Assembly: GCA_032622095.1 (NCBI GenBank)
Contig: CP136069.1
Location: 121,634,126-121,698,125 of the forward strand
Direction of reading: 5' to 3'
Length of the DNA stretch: 64,000 bases
Source of the DNA: Siphonodentalium dalli
Taxonomy: Eukaryota > Mollusca > Scaphopoda > Gadilida > Siphonodentaliidae
Under the pieces are notes generated by a model. It was not told where the DNA came from. It did not search any database and was given only the letters and a program-made list of their open reading frames with translations. The position numbers and the translations under genes were made by a program. Below are positions 34,313 to 47,521 of this stretch, one piece after another (the stretch's first letter is position 1; the number at the start of each line of letters is the position of its first letter).

Positions 34313-36164
34313 CCAGACAAAGTAGTGCCCCGGTGAACGTTCGTCAACAATTGCCGTGTAGGAATCGTATGGGGTGATTTATGTGCTCATTCGATTTCGA
34401 TATCAGTATACCAACACGTGTATCCTCACAAACATGACTATTCAGTTCATAAAAATTATTAGCAAGTTTTACTGTTTTTTTTTCTACCAGCAGCAGCTGT
34501 GGCTGGCAGATGTTACAAATTACCATGGAATAATACCTTACATTTATACAGTAAATATATGTGCAACTTTCATTATCCATACAATGTGAATTATGAGAAG
34601 AATCCAATCAGCTGGCATCACAGAGATATATTAAGACTAAAACAGCCACGCAATCCTGCATGTTAACACTGATTAAATTACGTTTAAAAAAAAAAAATCC
34701 TCATCCGATACCGGACCCACCCCATAAAGTCTAATAAAAGGAAAATATTCAGTGAAAACATTAAGTCCCCAACTAGAATAGTACTATGTAGTAGTCTAAT
34801 TTATGGGCCTGGACATTTGAACTCATATTGGTAGACACAATTTGTCTTTGAATTTGATTTTTGGAAAAGAAAATGGACATAACACTGGATACATGTAAGT
34901 CCACATGCCCAAACATTGCATCCTGGAAAACGTTCACAACACCCCACCCAAATACACTGATATTTTCCTTCTATGGCTAAGATTAGCCCAATGCATGCTT
35001 AACTCTGAACCTGGGAAATATAGATTTACCACCCACGACCGCCTTATTTGAATATTACACTTGACATTTTGAATTTTCTTACTCTAAACAATGCCCCACT
35101 TAAGGCAGCGCATAAGAATAATCACTCATGTGCACATATAAGTTTGACCATGCTGTTTATTTTATGAAAATAAAACCAGTAGCCAAAATTGTCATTTTCT
35201 TAATTGTAGTTATGAACGTTCGAACAAATAAACGTTCGACTACGATGGAATCTTGCGCACTTGATGACTTGGTCGAATTCCTCAATTTCTTGTGTATCAT
35301 CTGCATTCTATGGAATCGAAATTCGGTCTCATCTGGACAAACGTCCGGTGGTACCGGATCAATAAAGAGATCATTTCGCTTTCTCTTTCTTGTTTGCTCT
35401 ACAGACGATTGAAGCTCTTTAAATCATTAGGCATATAACGGTTCGTTTCGATATATTCTCAAAGTCACGAATCCGGAACGCCAAAAACGAAACGAACATT
35501 GGAAATCACATGGCTAATCCAATTAAGATTTTATGGTCGACAAATTATTCTAAATCACACAAATAACTTCGCCATCGACGAACGATAATGACTATACTGG
35601 TCTCTTTTGGGCGGGCGTGAGCTTGTCAAAGAAATAATTTCCGTGTTTGTCGTCTGGTGTAGAGAATGAGATATTAGTTTGGTCGCCATTTTGTCAGCAG
35701 TTTTGTATTAATGGGCCCCACTCAAACGTGGGTCGATCGGAATTATTTTCGGTCACTGATGATTGGTGTGTTTACCAAAGATCATCAGAATCCAGACTTC
35801 GTGTCATTCCGTTCTGGAATCAAAATCAAATAATTCATTCCATTCAGCCTGTCGTTTGGCTGAGATTCGAGAACTGGCATTAAATTCTCACCATGTGCTG
35901 CTCTCTTTCTATGACATGTTGGCACTCATCGAAGACGGGTGATGAACTCAGCAAAGACACGAATGTGACATGATGGTTAAAATATGGGGTGTCCCTTCCT
36001 AATTTCAAGCACGCGCCTCCTAGCTGGGACTATAGATAGATATACCCTTTATCCGCATAACATCGTAGATTATGTTTGACAAAAAATTACTTAAGAAATG
36101 GTCAAAGTTGGCTTGTAATGTTGTGTGGAAAACGAACTCGTTCCACACTTTAATCTTTCCTATA
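34313..36164. other. Long non-coding stretch, nothing recognised
   Basis: AT-rich, short ORFs only (up to 94 codons at 35,128, plus). No repeats found beyond simple runs. Confidence 0.5.
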
Positions 36165-36380
36165 CTAAATGGATTCTCCCACTCAGTTATAAAAGTATGC
36201 TTTGCAATGTTTATTATTCATTTGTAGGGATGTTCAGGAAAAATGAGCAGACGACAGCCAGTCGAAAAGATAATACGAGTTCAGAAGGATTCATATATAC
36301 ATTGAGAGGAAATAATTAGATAGTAAGTTCAACGGACTTTTGTTGATCTTATTATGTGAACATTTCCTGAACATTCCGGC
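36165..36380. repeat. Dispersed repeat, copy 1 (partner 48,690-48,900)
   Basis: Shared blocks: TTCTC.CATTCAGTTATA-AAGTAT, GGGATGTCAGGAAA, GCAGACGACAG, AAAAGATTAT, TAAGTTCAAC.GAC, CTTATTATCTGAACATTTC. It covers about 210 bp with substantial divergence. Confidence 0.7.
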
Positions 36381-36571
36381 TGCGCGTTACAAATTGCTCC
36401 ACGAGTTGGGTGGGGGGGTATGAGCGATTTTGTTGTTATCAGGTCATAGCTTAGCGCTTTGTGCATGCTTTTCAAGATTATCGTGTTTCACAACGACGAG
36501 TGATCTAATAGCCACTAATATATAAGAATTAAGGCCACATGGCGGTCATAATATCAGAGTCATCTTCCACA

Positions 36572-36788
36572 TTGAGCAGCTGAGAAACGATCGAGAACTG
36601 ATATGATATGATATATGATATGATATGATATCATGCATTTGTGAATTTTGTTGAAAATATGAAACCATAATCGTAACCACGGATAGGGAAAAAGACAAAG
36701 AATAGAAATAACACAATTTTAGTGACGTAGTATACCATATTCGTAATTCTTATCTGTTAGAGTTCGTCATGCCACAGATGTCCAATAC
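36572..36788. repeat. Dispersed repeat, copy 2, with a TGATA microsatellite insertion
   Basis: Partner of 34,032-34,226. A GATATGATAT-type microsatellite (36,599-36,633) interrupts this copy where the other has no repeat. Confidence 0.82.
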
Positions 36789-36852
36789 GTCGACTATATG
36801 TTAAATCCTTGTGTACTCCGCATTTTCGATATCGCACAGAAAGGCATGTATT

Positions 36853-37018
36853 AATTAGAGGATATTGCTTGGTTGGTTTGATATCAGGCCCGATATCAGC
36901 CCGAGGTAACCTCATATCAGCCTGAAACCAAATTAGGTCGAAGGCTGATCTGAGGTTACCGATGGCTGATATCAGGCTTATAATATCAAACCAACCAAGT
37001 AATATCCTATTTATTAAT
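36853..37018. repeat. Foldback element, about 165 bp
   Basis: The arms GGATATTGCTTGGTTGGTTT and GATATCAGGC...GAGGTAACCTCATATCAGCC are matched by their complements ending CCAACCAAGTAATATCC. The loop is about 20 bp. Confidence 0.88.
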
Positions 37019-37379
37019 CAGGGACGCGTCGATTGGAAACAATAAAGAGCGTCTATTCACTATGTGGTATGCACAAAGATCGTTTATTTCACTGATGTGC
37101 GAAATATCGGAAAGGTTGCTCAAGCTTCGGTAAGAATCGTTCCAGAATACAAGCTCTATATACCGTTATTTCGTGAAATTTTCGTCCTATGCTGACACCC
37201 CCCACTACCAAATCGTTTATACATCATTCTTGAGGTTCAATTGCGCCATCTCCGTTCAATGTTAGAATGAACAATCAGTCATTACACACACCCGGTAAAA
37301 CACATCAAGTAACTAAAGGGTTGTCTCCATAAGAGTAATGCATGTACATACACAATTTCACGATAAATATTGATACATA

Positions 37380-37745
37380 TGTACAAGGGCATAGAGACTG
37401 CGTTTAGCACCATCCGCACATACTTTTTCTAGATGCCGCATCGATAACTTGAACATAAAACATTGCAACTTTTTAAATGAGATATGCCGACGAAAGCTCG
37501 AAAGGAATTTCTTACTGCTATTTCATTTCATATAATTCATGTACATGATGCGCTACTGATTGAGAAAACTTTGGGGCAAGATTACCAGTAAAATGGAAAT
37601 TATAAACCCTTTCCAATTCTCTGTCGCTTTAATATGTGCTTCGTTGAAAGTACTCAAGTGTCCGTGACGAATTTAAACGATGTGTGTGTCTACCCGTTCC
37701 CGTCAGACGCGTATCTCAAACTCGCTATGGGGATATAAGTCATGA
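37380..37745. repeat. Dispersed repeat, copy 2 (partner 12,140-12,560)
   Basis: Contains TTAGCACCATC, TTGAACATAAAACAT, CTCTGTCGCTTTAA, TTGAAAGTACTCAAG, CTACCCGTTCCCGTCAGAC and CAAACTCGCTATG in the same order as the first copy. Confidence 0.65.
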
Positions 37746-40044
37746 AGTTTTCACTCAAACGGGAAACCTATCTCAAAATGCATATCGGAAGGTTGGCCCG
37801 TCGGTAAAATATCGCGTTTGCGGGAAATGTTTGCTGAACAAACCGGCAACCAATTAAATTCATTGTTAGCCAATTGACGAACACCGTTGCATGTCACGTT
37901 TAAAAAGGGATCATATAGCACATTCAGTATTAAGTGAAATTTATTCTTCATTTTAGAGAATAGATATATTGACAATAACAGGGAAGGAAAGCCATACGAA
38001 TCCACTTAATGTGTAATGAATGCTCAATAATTGATTGAAAAAACGGTGTAATTCGTTGAAATATGATACATTTCTATAGACATTTCCATAATCCAGATTC
38101 CAGGTTTTCATGTAATATATTAACTTATCACAATGTTGCCTTCCTGTAGCGTATACATCGTGCGCTATACTAATATAGCTATCAAAGCTAAAACGTGACC
38201 CGTGACGCTCGAACATTGGGCCAAACAAATTTGAGAAATGATCCTCATCATTAATTCGATGACCCGATACCACAAAAAGGAGGCACCAACACGTACCAGC
38301 TTCTGCCCAAATTATACACCGGAAACCAGAATTATCGAGCCGCCGTTTCTGCAGAGAAATATGATAGGAGATCTCGCCATTGCATCATTTACTGAGAGCG
38401 GTATCGCTAATAGATTATGTCTTGCGGTCGTTTAAGGCGCCAATTTTCTCCAGATTTGCATTGACCCCCGCTCCGTCCAACAAATTGGCTGTTTCATCCC
38501 ACAGTTTCTTATGAATTAATAACCTTTGTAATTGTCTCTGAATGATAACATGATCGCGTGCTCTTCTCGCGAGATGATGATTACAACGAGATTACGTTGA
38601 AACCCACAACCATAACTTCCGGCGACGACTGTCAGTTTTTGTATCGTGATAATTTGGTGCCTTTATTCCGCGGTTAAAGCGGTTTTAATCAGAATAAATT
38701 ACAATAGAATTGCGTGAATAAACGACTATTGATTTTGAGAAGAATATATTCGTAAAAAGGGTTCAGTGAGCAGCAACGAGGCACTTACACGAGAAGGACG
38801 AGCTTTCGAAATACAATGTAGCATTCAGTCTTATTTACCTTAGTTCAAGTCTGCTCAAGAGTTGATCGATTCAATTATGCTTTGACCATCAGCAAAATAA
38901 AAAAGATCACTGACAATCCCTAAATTTGGCATACCAATTTCAACACTAGCCCGACATGATATACGATTTGGACAATTATGATGTAATTTTTTCTCTGTCG
39001 TTGTGGGAATCCGATCCGAATTAGACTAGCTATATATCGTGTCTGTTTTCTCAACATACGAAGCAAGACGCCATGCCATTCATAGGATGTCGATGAGTTA
39101 GTCAACGAGGTATAAATTTCGTATTAAATGTAGTTCGATCAGCATGAACCCTGGGAACATTTTCATTGTTGTATTGTTCTCTGAATCAGAGAAAAATGCA
39201 AATAATTTTTACAATATACCCAGTCACAATTTTCGGTTCCACGTGAATATGAAGAGCGAGCGAACTGCAAAAGTGAAAGTCCCTTACACTTTGTTCTCAG
39301 TTGTTAGCAAAATATGCTTCTTGGCTTCAACTTAGCTGCACAATGTCGCATTGCAAAGAACATTGCACATGTGTTTCCTTTTATTTGCATAATTATGCTT
39401 TATATACATCACATGCATGACACATGCAATATTGGGTATGCATCGTTGCTAATTATCGCATTGCGTGGAACAGTGGGACCATATTGTTTTGCTTAATTAT
39501 GCTTTCCGTGAACATGCATGGACACATGTACTATTTGGTCCACGTCACACTATTTCAACTAAAATATCTCTGACTCGGTGGTCTTCACCGTCGTGCATAT
39601 ACAGTACTAAACACGGTACTAAACGGAATGACCCAATTCTTAATATTCAAAACATAGACTTATCAATGGGGACAATACCCGCGTTTATCCAGAGATTATC
39701 GCACCACCCAGACTCGTGATACAAAGCTGTTGATTTTAGCCTGGATTGTTATACGTTTAATATTACTTTCCAAAAGTAAATAAGCTTCAGCACCCCATGT
39801 TTCTTTTACGTTGATCCTTATTTGTTCAAGACGTTTGCTCTTCATAATTTAGCTCTGATAAAACTGATACATGCCAAACGAAAACAGTCGCTTTTCTTTG
39901 ATATATGTGAACCGTGTGCACATAGCTAGATATGTGCGAACTATCTCTAGGTACCAGTATACATGTATTTACATTACGATACCCCCGTAACGATCCATGA
40001 GGGGATATATAGGAATAAGTGTGCCCGTCCGCCTGGACGCAACT
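37746..40044. other. Long non-coding stretch
   Basis: No gene supported; the largest ORF is 106 codons (minus, 37,953-38,273) without a recognisable domain. A weak two-copy repeat (GCATTGC...GAACA, AATTATGCTTT, ACATGCAT) lies at 39,340-39,540. The 38,430-38,760 part is repeat-free with several TAAT sites. Confidence 0.45.
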
Positions 40045-40400
40045 CTGTCCGAGCTTTCATTCCTACATTTTTGGTTATTTTATTTTAACTCTTAAAATTG
40101 GCACAGATATTTGGTACCAAGCATTGAAACCTGTTAACCGACGATTATGATGTTTATATGACACTTTTAGTAGGGTTATCCCCTTTTTTGCGACTTAGAA
40201 AATGTTCGTCCGAGTTTGTATTCATGTTTCGGTCAATCTTTTAAAAGCTTGGCACTGATATTTAACGCTATGCGAACCTGTGCACCGGCGATTATGAGCT
40301 CGTTCGGCCATTTTTGAGTGGAGTTATTCCCCTTTTTTACTTAGACATTTTCGCAACATGCAGCATTTCGTCCGAGCTTGTATTCCTTTTGATTGTTTTT
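40045..40400. repeat. Tandem repeat, about 160-bp unit, two and a half copies
   Basis: GTCCGAG(C/T)TT(T/G)CATTC, TTGGCAC(A/T)GATATTT, GAACCTGT..ACCG(A/G)CGATTATGA and GAGTTATCCCCTTTTTT recur at about 40,048, 40,210 and 40,369. Confidence 0.85.
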
Positions 40401-41584
40401 TTTCTTTCGAAAAAGAAACAAATATGTCAATATGGCTGCCCTTAATGTAATCCAACTGTTCTGCAGGGGTATCCTTGGTCCCCATATCTAGTTCAGATTG
40501 AGAAAATTACCACTTATATGTGGATAACTGTCATCTGTTTGTGTTTGGGGTGACTCAGTATGCAAGATTTGTCGCTCACCGGGTCGCCATAAGCCATCCA
40601 TCAAAGCTGCTGTATCGATTCCAGATGATCTATAACTTTCAGTTTTTGTTATAATGATGATCACCCCGATAGTAGTACGTTACATCTTAATTACAATGAC
40701 TTTTGTACACACATGTAGTTCACACAGTGAACGACTTACTAGTGAACAATCAATATTAAGGAAGCATTGAAATGTGTGTGTTGTTCCCAGATTATGTATA
40801 TGTTTAGGGCAAACATATACACTAATGTTATGAGAGAGTACAACTATATAGTCAGTTACGATCATCACATCCACTGACTTCAAGCATTGTGAATAAAAAG
40901 TCACCAAATTTCTAATTATTAGTCAATTATGGTGGGTTTTATATGATCACTATCTGATGATGTTTTCCACTGATAATATGAATTACCAAAAGAAGCCAAG
41001 CATATGCATTAACTTTAGAGGTAATCAATCTTTGGTAACTATGGATGTGAACAGACATGCCAATATTAAACCTTTACTTGTTGTAGTACTCATAACTAGT
41101 GTTTCCAAATAACCACTCTGATCACAACCATTGAAAGAAGATTTGAAAGTTATATTTATCTATTGGTGCCACTAATTATAAATCGTAAATGTATCTGAAT
41201 GTTGTATATGCACCTAGCTAATTCTGATTAAATATGGCAATTGTTCATCTTCGCCGGTATAGCCTACATGTATAATATATTTGTTTGTTACCACCGAGTG
41301 TGGTATCAGATAATGTTCTGCTGACTAAACACTAGCATTATCTGAACTTGACAAATTGGCTCTTCGGCTGACATAATACTTGAGGATAGCCTGTGTCTTT
41401 CTCGAATTATGAGTGCTTGAGTATGTTCGTCTTTGGTGACACGGCCAAGTGTCATAGGGCTTCGGTATAATCAACGTAGCATGTTTAAATTATGATCATG
41501 ATCATTGTGGTCACACTAACATACATGTACGTACCATAAATAATGTCATTACCCCTCAAGATTCAGATCAGAGTTGTGCAACAA
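40401..41584. other. Non-coding stretch, nothing recognised
   Basis: AT-rich, short ORFs only. Confidence 0.5.
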
Positions 41585-41973
41585 ACAGGTTTATTACACG
41601 CTTGTTCCCAGAAATACAGTGTACATTATTGCTGTTCCATATTTACAAATCCGTATGGAACGTACGTTCCATACGCGACGCGTCTCGTTGACGTAAAATG
41701 ATGTTCGCCTCAACCATGAAACTGGTACTATTTAAATAAAAGAATAATCACGGATGACAAACACGCCCTGTATGAGCCTAAATAAACCTTCTAATCCTGT
41801 ATTTTTAATTCAACGGATTCTAGGACGCGAAGCGTGTAATAAACACAGAACGACACGATGTGTAAATGGGTTTGTCGATACGGCACTCGTGCTGTCGCGG
41901 AAGGATAGAACTCGAGGCGCAAGCACTCGTGCCGTATCGACAAACCCATTTACACATCGTGTCGTTCTGTGTA
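41585..41973. mobile_element. Foldback element with a near-perfect 130-bp palindrome
   Basis: The core palindrome 41,843-41,972 has arms of about 45 bp with no mismatch that I can find (ACACAGAACGACACGATGTG and TAAATGGGTTTGTCGATACG, then the complement). Outside it, TTTATTACACGCTT (41,590) pairs with AAGCGTGTAATAAA (41,831), and a small palindrome GTATGGAACGTACGTTCCAT lies near 41,652. No coding capacity. Confidence 0.85.
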
Positions 41974-44438
41974 TATATGTTATATTCTGATGTTAGTAAT
42001 AAATAAATAAATTAATTAATTGAGCAGGTGACACATCGGAATGTCTTGCACAAACAGATGCCCGGACTCCATGTAGCCAAGAATCACAAACTAAATACTA
42101 GTACAAGTGACATTTAACTTTTAAGAAATGTCATTTTTGCATGTGAGCCACTGGGTCCGAGGAACAACCTACGCAGTGCACAAGATGTAAGCTCAAATTC
42201 GATTGTGTTCGGTGTCTTCCAACGAATAAGTCATCGCATATCTGCTGAAAATACCCAGAAATGACTACGTTATCAGGTAAGGAAGTAATCAGCTCGAAGC
42301 ACTGTATATTATATATAGGCAGAGACCCCGAGCCAACAGAGAGTGCGAAATGAAAATCTAAATCCTGAGTGGAGCTGGTATACTGAAGAGGGGCAAGGGT
42401 GGTCATTTATGTACTTGCCTTACTTACTTGGTCTGCATCAGCACAAATCATGCTCCGTAACAGCTTGAGTAACTTGGGAAGTTAATCTCTAACTTTGTGT
42501 TGAATAATCATATTATTTTAAATGATGGGCTTATCCTTTAAACTTAATTTAAAAAGTATGTATTCAACATGCGCAAGACCCTTAACTTAGGTACTTAACG
42601 TGAAAGTATGGTCTTTAGTAACTATTAAGGACAGGGAATAATTATGTTACCAACCAAGACCCCAAACTGAATCGTGTTCGTCCGTCGTCGCCTTCTATGG
42701 ATGTTTCTGGCGCCAACGTCTGCCGAAACCTGTTAAAGAGCGTATCACTGAATAGTCTCAAGTTGGCATATTTGTGTCATTGTCCGCAAATAATCTGCTT
42801 AGAATCGCTTCATCATGTATCGATAATATGAATAAAATGTTCTCATTTTAGTACATTATCGACTCAAAATGTGGCAATTATAAGCACATTAACTACATAC
42901 AACAAGTTTTATTATAAGCAGATAATGTGCTGGATTTCGGGAGAACGCTGCACATTTAGCAGAAACAGCTTCATGGGTGGAAGAACAATTTCCTATAGCT
43001 GCGCCTGGTTTTAGTCGCTTAACAGACCTTCCGCAAACAGACACTTTTGTTAAAATTCAAATTTCCCGATACAATGATAGGTTCGTGATATCTTTATTTT
43101 TGTGGGAATGAATATCCTGTTAGCTGATGTTCACAGTGATGACCAATGCTACTTTTCACGACTGCGAATGCGTCATCATATTGCTGGGGTTTGCATTATA
43201 ATGGCGTTTTTTCTGTATACGTGCGACAATCTTACCATGTTATGCGATCATTTACAAACTGAACAATAATTGACATCAGCATTGACACCGTGAGACAACT
43301 AAAAGAGACATTTCAAGTAACGAAAAAAAAAAACAAGAATATACGAACACTCGATATTTAATAATACATTGTTGTTCCAACATATTTGTAAACACGTTGG
43401 TTAATATTGTAAACAGGCTGGTTAATATTGAACATATGTGAGATTACCATGCCAATGAGGCGCAATACTTAACCCTACCCCTAAAATTAGAGCACCGATT
43501 ATAAGCCTTATTGGACCCTAATTGGTACCAGAATACAGCCGATTTTAAACTTGGACTTTAGTATGTTGAAATCAACGCAGTACCAGACACAAAACAGTTG
43601 AAACCAATTATGTTTCTAGGTGGAACCACATATTGACTGGACTAATAACAAGTCACGGTGCGAATAAGTCACCTACAGCTGCACGACGAGTCATCGAATA
43701 AGGTCATTGTACTATCCCTAAAACAGGTGCTGCTTTATAGAAATGGTGTCGGAGCAACCGTTTAGTTTTATACGTCTGTCGAACATGACACTGGCGGATG
43801 ACTTACACGTCTTTCACGGAGTAAATCGCGCCCCTTGATTCGGTTACTTTCTGTGGCGATATCGTTTCACTTTATAACGCAATAAAGCAATTGCGATAAA
43901 AGATTGTAAAACGCTAGATGAAAACTTACGAGTGACCTGAGTACGACAAATTGTGTTTGAGAGATTGAATTTCGGCCGACTCAAACGCCCACTTGGTTTT
44001 TCTCACCTGCCTCTTATCGTTCAGTATTGTATTATTACACCTTATTGTCACGTGACAATACAATTGCCGTATTAGTTTCCCCCGAGAAGCCATAAACTGT
44101 GTGACAACGCACATAGATAATTCTGATGGAAACTCGCCTTCGAATAGTCAAAATTCCTATCATTCATATCAGGAGTGTGGCTTGCCCTTCCTATACTGTC
44201 GTGTTTTTCTTGGCTCATATACCAACATATCATCATGCAAATATGTTCACATTGGACGTAAATATACACATAGGTTCATATGGGATTTGTTTTATTGAAA
44301 TATTGAGCTTGTATCGGTTATTTCGTTGAATGGCGGGGGCCGCAGTGAAAACACATTATAAAGAGCGTGCATCTGGTAAGTCGTGTCTATGAAAAGCATT
44401 AGATTAAATAGTGCCATTATTGGCTTATTTCATATTGA
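41974..44438. other. Long non-coding stretch
   Basis: No gene supported. A minus ORF of 91 codons (42,131-42,406) has no known domain. TGTAAACA(C/G)G(T/C)TGGTTAATATT is repeated at 43,388 and 43,409. The motif ATAAAGAGCG occurs at about 44,358. Confidence 0.5.
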
Positions 44439-44580
44439 AATAAACACTGTACTATACGAGCTTATTTTGAACGCCGCGTTTTACGCCCATATATAGAGTA
44501 TTTTCCCCCTCATATATGCTCTACATATGGTATATGGGCTTTCATCTCGACTTTCAAAATAAGCCCGCATTGTGTTTATT
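44439..44580. repeat. Imperfect foldback element, about 140 bp
   Basis: AATAAACACTGT...GAGCTTATTTTGAA...CGCCCATATATAGAG pairs with CTCTACATATGGTATATGGG...TTCAAAATAAGC...TGTGTTTATT. Confidence 0.8.
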
Positions 44581-45067
44581 ATCACGAGAACAGGCTGCAT
44601 ATACATTGTACATTTAAATTTAACCTAATCTAGTCTACACTAAATTAGTCCCACTATCCTCAGGTAAATTCCGACTTAGCAGGCAATATAAAGAATAAAA
44701 CTGATCACCATCATTTATATGGCACATGCGTCGTGAAGATAAACAAAAGCATCCGTTAGTTTGATGTTGAACACGAGTACGATATATTTAAGAATGTTCT
44801 TTATTGTTTACTACTTTTGGAAAATGAAGTTATTGACGCTCTTCATTCGTGACGACCATTTGAAATTTTGTAGGCAGAGAGAAATTCAAAACACGTTAAA
44901 GGTACACAGTACCTAATAGTATTCCTTACAATCCGATTCGATTGTCCCCGCGTATCATCAGATTTCAACAACACAACATTTCTTCAAAATACGCTTTATT
45001 TATATATCAGAATCGATTAATTGCCACAAAAAAAAAATCCAAAACGTGTTATATATAGAGGATATGA

Positions 45068-45160
45068 AATGATATGAAACGAGTCTCAGAATTTTCAGTT
45101 TTCTCGAGCCTCCGGCGAGAGAAAACTGAAAATTCGTGACCAGTTTCATAAATATCATAT
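45068..45160. repeat. Foldback element with a strong central hairpin
   Basis: The centre 45,089-45,135 has arms GAATTTTCAGTTTTCTC and GAGAAAACTGAAAATTC around CGAGCCTCCGGCGA. Outer arms ATGATATGAAAC and GTTTCATAAATATCAT extend it. Confidence 0.88.
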
Positions 45161-46681
45161 GAGAGAAACACGAATTACATATTCTATTTATCATATGACA
45201 CCTATAAATTGATTATGATGTCCAAAACGCACACAAATCACTAAATAGCTATATGACATCGGCAGCAAAAGGTTAATGTGACGTCACTTCATTGCACCGG
45301 AAGCCCAATTACACCTGGTGAACTAGCAGAAATAATATGCACGCGAAGATATAGTGCGCTATTCTGTTCTCAGTTTGTGACATTATATCGTATGTTTATT
45401 AGATAAATACGAATTACATATTCTATTTATCGTATAAAAATGTCCAAAACTATATATTTCAAGATTATAATTGCGAGAATTTCGGCATCGCGTTGATTGA
45501 CGCGCACGAATTTGACCTGCATTTAGTTAGAGATGCGGCTGGGCTCAGGCTGCCATTCAGCCAATCAGAACACACTTTTTGTCAACAAACCAATCAAATT
45601 ATCGGAAGGTGATATGAACTAGTAGTTCGTATGAAATTGATTTATGACATACTTTCCAACGTAAATAATGATTGAGTCATATGATAAATCAACATTTTGT
45701 TCAACGCAATTCGGTATCGAGTGTATATGTCGGTTGGCTCCTATAAATTGGCGGGCGGAGTAGCATTTCGGTGCGTGTGGGGGGGGGGGGGGGGGGGGCT
45801 AACACCATAATGGGCTAATTGACCAACCGACTTTTATTCTGGTATAAAAATCGTAGGTGGTTTTATGGTGTCAAATCGGCCAGGGCGTGTTAAATATACA
45901 ACGTTAAATCTCCCATACAACTATACGCATAGAGATTAAATTATATATACAAGTGCATGTTTATTTTGAATAATGTATTAAGTGCCAGTTCATGCATCAT
46001 TGGGTGTCATGTATGTTATCACAAACCTGAATTAATAAGAGTAATAACTGTGTTGTCATACAAGTGTGTATAACACTTGAAAGAAAACATCTCAAACTTT
46101 GAACCGCAATAGATAATTCCATTATAATAACATAAACAATGATGTGTAATTAGATTTGGCACCATAAACTATACTATATATGTGTAAGTTTTCCAAACCC
46201 GAAAATAATAACGTGAACCCATTCGATTGTGAGCGGTTATGACAATCAGATGCAAATCCTATTTCAGCAGGACCCAAAATAACGCCATACCACTATGTTC
46301 ATGTATTTATGCGCTTTCGTATTGACACGAGCTGCGTTCACCATCCACTGAGAAGCTCGGGTAACGCTACCCCATCGAACCACCAATGGTTTATTTGAAC
46401 CAACCTCTTATGTAGCGGCGACCTTGAAGTCACTGAGGTCCACTCTTCACCCATAACCACAAAGTCAGCCAATTCCAAGAAAAGACGGCGAATAAAACAG
46501 GTGTGATATACAGAAGCATTCCAGACGCCGGAAGGGGGTGATGTGTGTGATGCATTTTTTATGTATCAACTTATTTATCAAAGATTAATTAGGCAACATT
46601 AAGATATAGAAATGATATCAATTCTGAGTATATAATATGGTCATTTTAGAGACTAGATAACAATGTATGAATCACAATGTT
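45161..46681. other. Non-coding stretch with a 20-base G run
   Basis: ACACGAATTACATATTCTAT and TTATC(A/G)TAT recur at 45,167 and 45,407. A G run lies at 45,779-45,798. No gene recognised. Confidence 0.5.
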
Positions 46682-46779
46682 GAGCACTCATGGTTATAAT
46701 GTCTACAATATACTGGCACACATAGTCCAGCTGGACTATGTGTTCCAGTATATTGTAGACATTGTACTCATGAGTGCTC
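46682..46779. repeat. Foldback element, about 98 bp, almost loop-free
   Basis: GAGCACTCATG-GTTATAATG and TCTACAATATACTGG-CACACATAGTCCAG pair with CTGGACTATGTGTTCCAGTA and TATTGTAGACATTGTACTCATGAGTGCTC. The centre CCAGCTGG leaves almost no loop. Confidence 0.92.
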
Positions 46780-47019
46780 CTTGAGTCGGCTGATTTTTTG
46801 GTACTTTTCTTCAAGTAACAATTCATATCATTTCATTAAAAAGGCACACGTAATGATAATTATTGGGCCTCGATTCCACTTGCAATAATATTTTACATGT
46901 ACCTCAGGCAATGGCGATAAAGGTCTTATTCTGTATAAGTATATCTGCTGGTCGTCGACATTGAAGTCAATAAGTAAATGTACTGCCATACTGTCAAGCA
47001 GTCCTACATGGACATACAT

Positions 47020-47521
47020 TTAAAGGCACGTGAGGCCTTAGTTGTCGAAAATATTCATATTTGTTCCAATCACCGTAAACAGAAAAACATTAAAACGCAT
47101 ACTGTTTCGTTCATATATACCATGACCATCGCGTAAACAGCATGTTATCATAAAGATTTACTATATTTTACATAAGCAAGAGCCTGATTGTGTTACAGAA
47201 GACAGTACAATGCTGCTGGCTAATCACACACAAATGGCATAAACGCTCTTTATTCGTTCCATATCAGGAATTCACCAACAAAGAACGCTCTTTATGTTTA
47301 CCATCATAATATAAACAAACACCAGAAAAGTAACTTTTTATGCTTTTGTTTACATAACAATGGTCAAATATATGACAATAACATACTGTTTATGCGATAT
47401 TTCTTATTTGTATACGGACAAAGTCTGTCTACATTTTGTTGTTCTTTCTGTTTGTGGCGGTTTTTGACGGGTGGAAATATTTTCACATGATACCCACCGC
47501 CAAGGCCAACCGTACCTTTAA
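47020..47521 (+). mobile_element. TTAA-flanked MITE family 2, copy B
   Basis: TTAA at 47,020 and 47,518. Left end TTAAAGGCACGTGAGGCCTT then AATATTCATATTTGTTCCAA; right end GGTGGAAATATTTTCACATG to CCGTACCTTTAA. Inverted relative to copy A at 26,096. The paired CGCTCTTTAT motif sits at 47,244-47,296. Confidence 0.87.
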
